From assembly GCA_016716425.1 (NCBI GenBank), contig JADJWJ010000009.1, forward strand, positions 1-64,000: a stretch of 64,000 bases of DNA, given 5' to 3'. The position numbers and the translations under genes were made by a program. This document shows positions 42,122-49,890 of the stretch, piece after piece. Source of the DNA: Betaproteobacteria bacterium (GTDB lineage: Bacteria > Pseudomonadota > Gammaproteobacteria > Burkholderiales > Casimicrobiaceae). Numbering within the stretch: the first letter of the stretch is position 1; every line of letters starts with the position of its first letter. The notes below the pieces were generated by a model. It saw only the letters and a list, made by a program, of their open reading frames with translations. It did not search any database and was not told the origin of the DNA.

Positions 42122-42529
42122 ATGGCCACGCGTCGCACCACGATGAGAAGCCGATCCGGCAAGAAGCTGTACGCGGTCCGTGACGAGAGCGGGCAGTTCA
42201 AGGACATCCAGACCTACAAGCGCGCCCACGCGGCCGACATGCGCCACACGTCGAAGGCCGAGAAGGCCGCGGCGCAGGGCCCGCTCGAGAAGAAGGTCAG
42301 GAAAGCGGCGAAGGATGCCGTCAAGTCGGTCAAGAGTGCGGTCGCTGCGGTAGGGCGCGCCGCCAAGCGCGCGGTGAAGCAGGTTTCGGGCGCGCCGAAA
42401 GCCCGCAAGGCGACGGCGAAGGGCGCCGGCAAGCCGGCGGCCGGCAAGACCGCGGCCAAGACCGCGCGCAAGCCGGCGGCGAAGAAGCCCGTCAAGACGG
42501 CTGCGAAGAAGGCCGCGAAAAAGACGTAA
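42122..42529 (+). CDS. histone-H1-like Lys/Ala-rich protein
   Basis: 135-residue basic protein. Residues 1-40 (MATRRTTMRSRSGKKLYAVR, DIQTYKRAHAADMR) are not repetitive. From residue 75 it becomes a Lys/Ala/Pro-rich tail (AAKTARKPAAKKPVKTAAKK), as in bacterial H1-like proteins and AlgP. It is likely to bind DNA or RNA non-specifically. AGGAG precedes the start by seven bases. A GGGCCC hairpin follows at 42562-42583. Confidence 0.8.
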   Translation: MATRRTTMRSRSGKKLYAVRDESGQFKDIQTYKRAHAADMRHTSKAEKAAAQGPLEKKVRKAAKDAVKSVKSAVAAVGRAAKRAVKQVSGAPKARKATAKGAGKPAAGKTAAKTARKPAAKKPVKTAAKKAAKKT

Positions 42530-42561
42530 CGCCGAGCCGGCAGAGGCCGGTCGGCGCAACG

Positions 42562-42583
42562 CCGGGCCCGTCCATGGGCCCGG
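42562..42583. terminator. GC-rich hairpin after the H1-like gene
   Basis: CCGGGCCC and GGGCCCGG (eight-base arms, six-base loop GTCCAT) stand 30 bases after the stop. A second bulged stem (GCCGAGCCGG with CCGGTCGGC) lies at 42532-42555. There is no T-run, so termination would be imperfect. Confidence 0.45.
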
Positions 42584-42747
42584 TTCAGGGTCGGGAATCG
42601 GTCGGCCGCCGCCGGCTCGTTCGCCCCCTGCCGCGATGAGGGCACCGGGCCCGGTCTTCCGGGAACGGCGTCGCACCCGCGTGCACCCGGCGTCAGCGGG
42701 CGCGACGGTACGCCACGCGCCGCCTGTTGCCTTTGTTCCTCCGCGCG

Positions 42748-42939
42748 CTATGCCCTGCCGGCCCGCGGTCCGAGGAAGAACCACAGGATCACGCCCAGCA
42801 CCGGCAGGATCACCACCACCAGCGTCCACAGCAGCTTCCTCCCGTTGGACGCAGAGCTCTGGAAGATGTTGATGATCGCCCAGATGTCGGCCGCGAGCAC
42901 CAGCAGCCCCCAGAGGCTGTTGTATCCGAAATTCATCAT
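42748..42939 (-). CDS. PLDc_N-type small membrane protein
   Basis: 63-residue protein with two helices: SLWGLLVLAADIWAIINIFQ, and after SSASNGRKLLWTL, VVVILPVLGVILWFFLGPRA. This is the PLDc_N (phospholipase D N-terminal, YxlE-like) domain standing alone. ATG 42939 has AAAGGAA upstream. Function unknown; such proteins are often stress-induced. Confidence 0.85.
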   Translation of the reverse strand: MMNFGYNSLWGLLVLAADIWAIINIFQSSASNGRKLLWTLVVVILPVLGVILWFFLGPRAGRA

Positions 42940-43125
42940 TGCCCGTTCCTTTCGCGTTGCCCCGAATTCCGTCCGCTTCGCGGCTCGGGGATCGTGACCA
43001 CACTGTACCGCCAATCGCCGCAATGCCTCCGATCGGCGGGAAGACAAGAGCCGGCGCGGGCGACCTGCCGGATCCGGTGGTACCGCCCGCGGTACGCGAT
43101 GGCGTCCGTGGCCGGATGCCGAATG

Positions 43126-43974
43126 CTAGTGCTGCGCCATTTCCGCCTGGTACCGCAGTCGCGCCGCGTGCTCGGCCTCGACGTCGGTGATCTCGCGCAG
43201 CACGGCGGCCACGTCGGCGGTTCGGGTATCGGCCGCGATGCGCCCGGTGAGCGGCGAGTCAACGCCGAGCGCGCCGCGCTCGTAGAGCGACCAGATCTCC
43301 GGGCCGTACTCGGTGGTCGCGAGCGCCGGCGCGAACCGGCTGAAGTACGCCGTGACGTTCGCGACGTCGCGCTGGAGCATCGCCGCCGCATTGTTGTTGC
43401 CCGCCGCGTTCACCGCCTGCGGCAGGTCGATGATCACCGGTCCGGCGCGGTCGACGAGCACGTTGTACTCGGACAGGTCCCCGTGGATGATGCCGGCGCA
43501 CAGCATGCGCACGATCTCCCGGATCAGCGTCGCGTGATGGGCGAGTGCCACGCCTTCCGTGAGCGCGAGGTCGTTCAGGCGCGGCGCCGCGTTGCCGTCC
43601 GCGTCCGTGACGAGTTCCATCAGCACGACGCCGTGCGAGAACGCATGGGGCTTCGGCACGCGCACGCCCGCCGCCGCGAGCCGGAACAGCGTGTCGACCT
43701 CCACGCTCTGCCACGCCTCCTCCTGCGCCTGGCGTCCGTACCGCGTGCCCTTGGCCATCGCGCGGGCCTGGCGGGTGTTCTTGGTCCGGCGGCCTTCCTG
43801 GTAGAGGGCCGCCTGGCGGAAGTTGCGCTTGTTCGCGTCCTTGTAGACCTTGGCGCAGCGCACCTCGTCCCCGCTGCGGACAACGTAGACCGTCGCCTCC
43901 TTGCCGCTCATGAGCTGCCGGAGCACCGCGTCGATCAGCCCTTCGTGCACGAGCGGCGCGAGCCGCGGTGGCAT
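43126..43974 (-). CDS. RIO-type serine protein kinase
   Basis: 282-residue kinase of the RIO1-like group (PA4780 type). The nucleotide-binding Lys lies in KEATVYVVRSGDEVRCAKVY, the catalytic loop is GIIHGDLSEYNVLVD near residue 160, and the metal-binding segment is VIIDLPQAVNAAGNNNA. A GTG at 43980 would add two residues. It follows rhlE by 15 bases and is co-transcribed with it, as in other betaproteobacteria and pseudomonads, which suggests a link to RNA or ribosome processes. Confidence 0.88.
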   Translation of the reverse strand: MPPRLAPLVHEGLIDAVLRQLMSGKEATVYVVRSGDEVRCAKVYKDANKRNFRQAALYQEGRRTKNTRQARAMAKGTRYGRQAQEEAWQSVEVDTLFRLAAAGVRVPKPHAFSHGVVLMELVTDADGNAAPRLNDLALTEGVALAHHATLIREIVRMLCAGIIHGDLSEYNVLVDRAGPVIIDLPQAVNAAGNNNAAAMLQRDVANVTAYFSRFAPALATTEYGPEIWSLYERGALGVDSPLTGRIAADTRTADVAAVLREITDVEAEHAARLRYQAEMAQH

Positions 43975-43989
43975 CTTCACAGCCGCGGG

Positions 43990-45573
43990 TCAGTGCTTGG
44001 TCTTGCCGCGCGGCTGGAACAGCGCCGCCGTCGCGGAAGCGCGAATGCCGCCGCTGCCGCCGTGATGACGCCCCTGCGGACTGCCGTTGCCGTTGGCATG
44101 CGCCGGTGTCGCGACGAGCGCGGGTCCGTCGCCGCGGCCACTGCCGGACGCGGTTGCGCGTACGTTGCCGTTGCCGGGCTGCGCGGCGTGCGTGCCGGCG
44201 CGACCACGGTCACCCGCGGGCACCGGTGCCTTGCCGTGACCCGCGGCGCCGGGCTGCCCCTGCGCCCTGGGCGCCTGCTGCCGCTGTCGCCGTGCGTGTG
44301 GCACGACCGCCGCGCCCTGCGGCGCGCGCGGCGCCGACCGGCCGCCGTGCGACTGACCCGGCGGCACGGCACCGCGAGCGCCCTGCCCCCGGCCCCGCTG
44401 CGTGAATACCGTCTGCGCCACCGCGTTCGGGTCGGGCTCGAAGCCGGGCATCACCTGCTGCGGGATCGTGCGCTTGATGAGCCGCTCGATGTCGCGCAGG
44501 AAGCCGTGCTCGTCGACGCACACGAGCGAGATCGCCTCGCCGTCGTTGCCCGCGCGACCCGTGCGGCCGATGCGATGCACGTAGTCCTCGGGCACGTTGG
44601 GAAGATCGTAGTTGACGACGTGCGGGAGTTGATCGATGTCGATGCCGCGCGCCGCGATGTCGGTGGCGACCATCACCTCGACCTCGCCGGCCTTGAAGTC
44701 GGCCAGCGCGCGCGTGCGCGCGTTCTGGCTCTTGTTGCCGTGCAGCGCGACCGCGCCGATGCCGTCGCTGTGCAGCGAGCGCACGAGCTTGTCGGCGCCG
44801 TGCTTGGTGCGGGTGAACACCAGCACCTGCCGCCAGCGGTGGTGGCCCACGAGCCACGCGAGGAGCTTGCTCTTGTCCTCGCGGTTGACCGGGTGCACCC
44901 GTTGCGCGATGGCGTCGACCGTCGAGTTGGGCGGCGTCACCTCGATGATCCGCGGGCGGTTCAGCAGCCGGTCGGCGAGCGCCTTGATCTCGGCGGAGAA
45001 CGTCGCGGAGAACAGCAGGTTCTGCCGCTGCTTCGGCAGCAGCGCCAGCACGCGCTTGACGTCGGGGATGAAGCCCATGTCGAGCATCCGATCCGCCTCG
45101 TCGAGGACGAAGATCTCGATGCGCGAGAAGTCAACGTTGCCCTGCCCGTGATGGTCGAGCAGGCGTCCGGGGGTCGCGACCAGGATGTCGATGCCACGCT
45201 TCAGTTGCGCCGTCTGCGGCGCAAGACCCACGCCGCCGAACAGCACCATCGACGTGAGCTGCAGGTACTTGCCGTAGGTCCGGATGGACGCCTCGACCTG
45301 CGCGGCCAGCTCGCGGGTCGGGGTGAGGATCAGCGCCCGCAGCGGCTTGCGCCCGCCGCCGGCATGGGGAGAAGGTCGCGTGGACAGCCGCTGCAGCATC
45401 GGCAGCACGAAGCCTGCCGTCTTGCCGGTGCCCGTCTGCGCACCGGCCAGCAGGTCGCCGCCCGCGAGGACGGCCGGGATGGCCTGCGCCTGGATGGGCG
45501 TAGGAATGGTGTAACCGTGGTCGGCGACCGCGCGCAGCAGCGCTTCGGACAGCCCGAGCTTGGAGAAGGACAT
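43990..45573 (-). CDS. rhlE: DEAD-box RNA helicase RhlE
   Basis: 527-residue ATP-dependent RNA helicase. Motifs in order: TPIQAQAIPAVLAGGDLLAG (Q), AQTGTGKTA (I), PTRELAAQ (Ia), ATPGRLLD (Ib), VLDEADRMLDMGF (II), FSATF (III), VLVFTRTKHGADKL (IV), VATDIAARGIDI (V), HRIGRTGRAG (VI). The last 150 residues are a Gly/Arg/Gln-rich disordered tail, common in RhlE and used for RNA binding or condensates. The leader region 45574-45811 (238 bases) holds no gene. The RIO kinase follows in the same operon. Confidence 0.94.
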   Translation of the reverse strand: MSFSKLGLSEALLRAVADHGYTIPTPIQAQAIPAVLAGGDLLAGAQTGTGKTAGFVLPMLQRLSTRPSPHAGGGRKPLRALILTPTRELAAQVEASIRTYGKYLQLTSMVLFGGVGLAPQTAQLKRGIDILVATPGRLLDHHGQGNVDFSRIEIFVLDEADRMLDMGFIPDVKRVLALLPKQRQNLLFSATFSAEIKALADRLLNRPRIIEVTPPNSTVDAIAQRVHPVNREDKSKLLAWLVGHHRWRQVLVFTRTKHGADKLVRSLHSDGIGAVALHGNKSQNARTRALADFKAGEVEVMVATDIAARGIDIDQLPHVVNYDLPNVPEDYVHRIGRTGRAGNDGEAISLVCVDEHGFLRDIERLIKRTIPQQVMPGFEPDPNAVAQTVFTQRGRGQGARGAVPPGQSHGGRSAPRAPQGAAVVPHARRQRQQAPRAQGQPGAAGHGKAPVPAGDRGRAGTHAAQPGNGNVRATASGSGRGDGPALVATPAHANGNGSPQGRHHGGSGGIRASATAALFQPRGKTKH

Positions 45574-45811
45574 GACAGCTTTCGAATGGGTGCTCGGCCA
45601 TACGCCCCGTTGCCGGAGCGGCCAGTCACAGCCAAACGGAAGAAACCACGAAGGTCGGAATCGACTGCGGCAAGGGGACTGGAACAAGGGCCGCAGCCGC
45701 ATTGTACCGCGAAACGGGCGGCCGCAGCGTGCGGCCGTTGCGCTGGGGATCGCGTCCTGCGGCGCGCCCGTGCGGTCCGCGCCGCGTCGCAGCGACGGCT
45801 CGCCGCCTGCC

Positions 45812-46792
45812 TCAGCCTGGTCCCGCCCTGGCCGGGGCGAAGCCCCGCGACCGGTCCTGATCCAGGAACTGCTCCGCCACGACGCCGCGCAACCACTGAT
45901 TGCCCGGCTCGCGATGGAATCGCGCGTGCCAGAACTGGTTGATTGCGATCTCCGGCAGCTTGGCCGGATGTGCAACGTACGCGAGGCCGAACGGTCCCGC
46001 GCATCGCTGCGCGAAGCGTTCGGGCACCGTGGCGACCATGTCGGTCTCGCGCAGGATGTGGCCAACGGCGACGAAGTGCGGGACCCGCAGGCGAACGCGC
46101 CTTCGAATGCCGGCGTCGTCGAGCATGGCATCCACCCGGCCGTGCCCGGTGCCCGCGGCGACGACGACGACGTGATCGGCAGCGGAGAATTCCGCGAGCG
46201 TGATCCGGCGCTTGTCGAGCGGATGCCCGCTGCGGAACATGCAGACGTAGCGGTGGCGGAACAGGCGTCGCTGGAAGAAGCCGGCCTTGAGGTCGGGCAG
46301 CAAACCCAGCGCGAGATCCACGGCGCCCGCCTCCATGTCGTCCTTCAGGCTGGCGCCGGCGGCGCGAACGGTGCTCAAGCAGACGTGCGGCGCGATGCGC
46401 GCCAGGGCGTCCATCAACGGCGGCAGGAAGTAGATCTCGCCGATGTCCGTCATCGCGACGACGAACGTGCGCGTGCTGGTGGCCGGGTCGAAGGCCGCGC
46501 GCTGGCGCAGCGCGCTCTGGAGGGTTGCCAGCGCGGACGCGACGGGCTCGGCGAGCCGCACGGCGAACGGCGTGGGCACCATGCCCCTGGAAGTGCGCAG
46601 GAAGAGCTCGTCCCCGAGGTGCCGGCGCAGGCGCCGCAGCGCGTTGCTCACGGCCGGCTGCGTGATGCCGAGCGACCGCGCGACGGCATTGACGCGGCTC
46701 TCCTGCATCAACTGGTTGAACACCACCAGCAGGTTGAGGTCGAGGTCGCGCAGGCCCACCGGGCCACCTTCGCGCTGCGCGCTCCGGCTCAT
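45812..46792 (-). CDS. LysR-type regulator of the aromatic operon
   Basis: 326 residues from ATG 46792. The helix-turn-helix reads NLLVVFNQLMQESRVNAVAR then SLGITQPAVSNALRRLRRHL, and the effector domain begins near residue 90 (RTFVVAMTDIGEIYFLPPLM). The C-terminal domain resembles the NodD/NahR group that binds aromatic effectors. It is divergent from the monooxygenase-ligase-reductase operon, whose expression it probably controls in response to a substrate or intermediate. Confidence 0.88.
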   Translation of the reverse strand: MSRSAQREGGPVGLRDLDLNLLVVFNQLMQESRVNAVARSLGITQPAVSNALRRLRRHLGDELFLRTSRGMVPTPFAVRLAEPVASALATLQSALRQRAAFDPATSTRTFVVAMTDIGEIYFLPPLMDALARIAPHVCLSTVRAAGASLKDDMEAGAVDLALGLLPDLKAGFFQRRLFRHRYVCMFRSGHPLDKRRITLAEFSAADHVVVVAAGTGHGRVDAMLDDAGIRRRVRLRVPHFVAVGHILRETDMVATVPERFAQRCAGPFGLAYVAHPAKLPEIAINQFWHARFHREPGNQWLRGVVAEQFLDQDRSRGFAPARAGPG

Positions 46793-46834
46793 CGGACACC
46801 TCGGCACGCGGGACGGCCCTTCGGGTTCATGGCT

Positions 46835-46872
46835 TGATATTCATGACGGTGATGTCGAGTATGCGTGATATT
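46835..46872. promoter_or_regulatory. divergent promoter region with TGATATT direct repeats
   Basis: The gap 46793-46935 is AT-rich compared with its surroundings. TGATATT occurs at 46835-46841 and 46866-46872, 31 bases apart, about three helical turns, consistent with two half-sites for a LysR tetramer. A possible TTGATA (46834-46839) lies 17 bases before a weak GAGTAT. Confidence 0.4.
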
Positions 46873-46935
46873 TTATCGACGTCGCGGCCCCCGCGCGCGA
46901 TGATCGCTCCCGATGCGACAAGCGGCCGACCTCAC

Positions 46936-48225
46936 ATGAAAATCCGGATCCTGGGCGCAGGCCCGGCGGGCCTCTACTTCGCGGCGCTGATGAAGCGCCT
47001 CGATCCGGCGCACGACATCGCGATCTGCGAGCGCAACCCGCGCGAAGCGACCTGGGGCTTCGGCGTGGTGTTCTCCGACCGCGCGCTCGAGTTCCTGCGC
47101 GCCGACGACGAGGCGTTGTACCAGTACCTGACGCCGCAGCTGGAGACGTGGCCCGACATCACCATCGTCCACAACGACACGGCGATCCCGATCGCCGGCA
47201 ACGGCTTCGCGTCGATCGGCCGCCTCGAGTTGCTGACGCTGCTGTACCGCTACGTCGAGCAGCTCGGCGTGCAGCTGCGCTTCGGCACCGAGGTGACAAC
47301 GCTGCAGCAGCTCGGGGAGGCGGATCTCGTCGTCGGCGCGAACGGCGCGTTCTCGTGGCTCCGCAGCGAGAACGAGGACCGCTTCGGCACCACGACCGAG
47401 TGGCGACCGAACAAGTTCATCTGGTACGGCAGCACCAAGGCCTTCGACAGCCTGACGCTGACCTTCCGCGAAACCGACCTCGGCGTGTTCTGCGCCCACC
47501 ACTACCGCTACCGGCCCGACCGCAGCACGTTTCTGGTCGAGGTCGAGGACGCGACGTGGCAGCGCGCGGGCTTCGCGGCAATGGACCCGGACGACACGAT
47601 CCGCTACTGCGAGCGCGTGTTCGCGCAGGACCTTTCCGGGCACCGGATCCTCTCGAACCACTCGCACTGGCGCAATTTCCCGGCGATCTGGAACGCGCGC
47701 TGGAGCTTCGACAATGTCGTACTCCTGGGCGACGCATTGCGGACGGCGCACTTCTCGATCGGCTCGGGCACGCGCCTCGCCATGGAGGACTCGGTCGCGC
47801 TTTTCAAGGCCTTCCGGGAGGCGGGCACGAAGGACATCCCGGCCGCGCTGGCACTGTTCCAGCAGCAGCGCATGCCGCCGATGAAGAAGATCTGGGACGC
47901 GGCCAACGCGAGCCTGCGCTGGTACGAGGACATGGACCGGCTCGTGGGCACGCTCACGCCGGTGGAGTTCGCGTACAGCTACATGACGCGCACGGGCCGC
48001 GTCGACCATGCCGAAATCAGGCGCCGGGAGGGGGGGGCGGGGCCCCCGGGGCCCCCCGCGCGGGGGCCCCCCCCGGGCGGGGGCCCCCCCGCGGGCGGGC
48101 GGGCCCCCGCGGCGCCCCCCCCGCGGGCCCCCCCCGTCCACGCCTCGCGACACGCGCTAACGAGGCGCTGCTGCGCATCCGGGACGCCGCGGCGCGACGC
48201 GATAACGACACCGAAGGGAGCGTAA
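46936..48225 (+). CDS. FAD-dependent aryl-CoA monooxygenase (3' end corrupted)
   Basis: Class A flavin monooxygenase related to salicylyl-CoA 5-hydroxylase and the N-terminal half of 2-aminobenzoyl-CoA monooxygenase/reductase. The FAD motif is ILGAGPAGLYFAALMKRLDP at residue 4, followed by EATWGFGVVFSDRALEFLRA, then the second FAD site ILLGDALRTAHFSIGSG-like (VVLLGDALRTAHFSIGSG, residues 261 on). About 365 residues read normally, up to TRTGRVDHAEIRRR. Then 48030-48136 is 107 bases of only G and C, translating to Gly/Pro/Ala, so the true C-terminus is lost. The next gene starts five bases after the nominal stop. With an AMP ligase and an old-yellow-enzyme reductase downstream, the substrate is probably a hydroxy- or aminobenzoyl-CoA. 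Confidence 0.8.
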   Translation: MKIRILGAGPAGLYFAALMKRLDPAHDIAICERNPREATWGFGVVFSDRALEFLRADDEALYQYLTPQLETWPDITIVHNDTAIPIAGNGFASIGRLELLTLLYRYVEQLGVQLRFGTEVTTLQQLGEADLVVGANGAFSWLRSENEDRFGTTTEWRPNKFIWYGSTKAFDSLTLTFRETDLGVFCAHHYRYRPDRSTFLVEVEDATWQRAGFAAMDPDDTIRYCERVFAQDLSGHRILSNHSHWRNFPAIWNARWSFDNVVLLGDALRTAHFSIGSGTRLAMEDSVALFKAFREAGTKDIPAALALFQQQRMPPMKKIWDAANASLRWYEDMDRLVGTLTPVEFAYSYMTRTGRVDHAEIRRREGGAGPPGPPARGPPPGGGPPAGGRAPAAPPPRAPPVHASRHALTRRCCASGTPRRDAITTPKGA

Positions 48226-48229
48226 CGCC

Positions 48230-49861
48230 ATGGAAGGCTTCGTCGGCTGGCCGGAGGACGTGGCTGCGCGTTACCGTGCTTCCGGGCTGTGGGAAGGCAT
48301 CACCGTCGGCGCCATGTTCGCGCGCAGCGTGAGTCGCGCGCCGGACAAGGTCGCGCTGGTTCGCGGGCCGGAGCGTCTCACCTACGCGGAACTGCTCGCG
48401 CGCTGCAAAGACCGCGCCGCAGGCTTCGCCGGCCTCGGCCTCGAGCGCGGCGACCTGGTGGTCATGCAGCTGCCGAACTCGGTCGAGTTCGTCGTCAGCT
48501 ATCTCGCGCTCAACATGATCGGCGCGGTGCCGGTGACGGCGCTGCGCGCGCACCGGCAGGCCGAAGTGCGGCACTTCCTGCGCGCGTCCGGCGCGGTTGC
48601 CTACCTCATTCCCGACGTCGTCAGCGGGTTCGACTACCGTGCGATGGCAAGCGAGATGCAGCGCGAATTCCCGGCGCTGCGGCACGTGCTGGTGGCGGGC
48701 GAGCCCGGCCGCGGCCAGCAGGCACTGGCCGACCTCCCCGCGGCGCCGGCACCGACCGCGGGACCGCGGCCTTCCGACGTGTCGACGATGCTGCTGTCGG
48801 GCGGCACTACGTCGCTGTCGAAGCTGATCCCGCGCACGCACGACGACTACGTGCTCAACGCGCGCCTGTGCGGCGCCGCGGCGGGCTTCACCGACCGTAC
48901 CGTGCTGCTGGCGATCCTGCCGCTCGGGCACAACTACAACCTGGCCTCGCCCGGCATGCTGGGTGCGTTCTACCACGGCGGCACCGTCGTGCTCGCGCCC
49001 GGTGGCGGCGTCGACGACGTGTTCGCGCTGGTGCAGCGCGAGCGGGTCACCGTGATCGCCGCCGCCGTGCCGCTGATCACGACGTGGCTCAACGCCGGCG
49101 CGCTCGCGGCGTACGACCTCACGTCGCTCGCGGTCGTGCAGAACGGCGGCGCGCGCCTGGCACCCGAGCTCCGGCGCCGGATCCGTCAGCAGATGGGCTG
49201 CACGCCGCAGGAGATCTACGGGACGGCCGAGGGCCTCATCAACATGACGCGCGTCGACGATCCGGACGACCTGCTACTCGAAAGCTCCGGCGCGCCGGTA
49301 TGCGACGACGACGAGATCATGGTCGTCGACGACGAAGGCCACGAAGTCGCCGACGGCGAGCCGGGCGAGCTCGTCACCCGCGGCCCGTACACGATCCGCG
49401 GCTACTACAACGCGCCGGAGAAAAACGCCGAGGCGTTCCTGCCCGGCGGCTGGTACCGGATGGGCGACGTCGTCCGCCGTCGCGGCCGTTACGTCTACAC
49501 GGAAGGCCGGCGCAAGGACATGATCAACCGCGGCGGCGAGAAGATCAGCTGCGAGGAAGTCGAGAACCTGATCCTCGCGCATCCGCACGTGAAGTCCGCC
49601 GTGCTGGTCGGCATGCCCGACCCGGTCTTCGGCGAGAAGGCGTGCGCGTGCGTCGTGCCGCTGCCCGGGCACACGCTCGCCTTCGCCGACCTGATCGCGT
49701 TCCTGCGGGAGCGGCAGATCGCGTCGTTCAAGCTGCCCGAGCGGCTGGAGCTTTTCGCCGAGCTGCCGGTGAGCCCGGTCGGCAAGATTCTCAAGCGCCA
49801 GCTGCGCGACACCATTGCCGAGAAGCTCGCGCAGGAGCGCGCAGCGTCCGGCGGGACCTGA
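48230..49861 (+). CDS. aryl-AMP/aryl-CoA ligase (EntE/DhbE/SdgA-like)
   Basis: 543-residue adenylate-forming enzyme close to (2,3-dihydroxybenzoyl)- and salicyl-AMP ligases. The P-loop is TMLLSGGTTSLSKLIPRTHD near residue 185. Other motifs are LPLGHNYNLASPGMLGAFYH, YGTAEGLINMTR (A5), GWYRMGDVVRR (A7), YTEGRRKDMINRGGEKISCE (A8) and the catalytic Lys in GKILKRQLRD near residue 519. GGGAG precedes the ATG. There is no carrier protein or siderophore gene near, and the neighbours are a monooxygenase and a reductase, so it is more likely to activate an aromatic acid for degradation (salicylate or anthranilate) than for siderophore making. Confidence 0.88.
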   Translation: MEGFVGWPEDVAARYRASGLWEGITVGAMFARSVSRAPDKVALVRGPERLTYAELLARCKDRAAGFAGLGLERGDLVVMQLPNSVEFVVSYLALNMIGAVPVTALRAHRQAEVRHFLRASGAVAYLIPDVVSGFDYRAMASEMQREFPALRHVLVAGEPGRGQQALADLPAAPAPTAGPRPSDVSTMLLSGGTTSLSKLIPRTHDDYVLNARLCGAAAGFTDRTVLLAILPLGHNYNLASPGMLGAFYHGGTVVLAPGGGVDDVFALVQRERVTVIAAAVPLITTWLNAGALAAYDLTSLAVVQNGGARLAPELRRRIRQQMGCTPQEIYGTAEGLINMTRVDDPDDLLLESSGAPVCDDDEIMVVDDEGHEVADGEPGELVTRGPYTIRGYYNAPEKNAEAFLPGGWYRMGDVVRRRGRYVYTEGRRKDMINRGGEKISCEEVENLILAHPHVKSAVLVGMPDPVFGEKACACVVPLPGHTLAFADLIAFLRERQIASFKLPERLELFAELPVSPVGKILKRQLRDTIAEKLAQERAASGGT

Positions 49862-49890
49862 CGCGGCCCCACGATCAAAGGAGAAATCGC

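Noticed and set aside
48137..48225. Possible separate small gene end between the monooxygenase and the ligase
   Set aside because: The short stretch after the G/C tract has an open frame but no start, and the preceding sequence is unreliable, so no gene can be supported.
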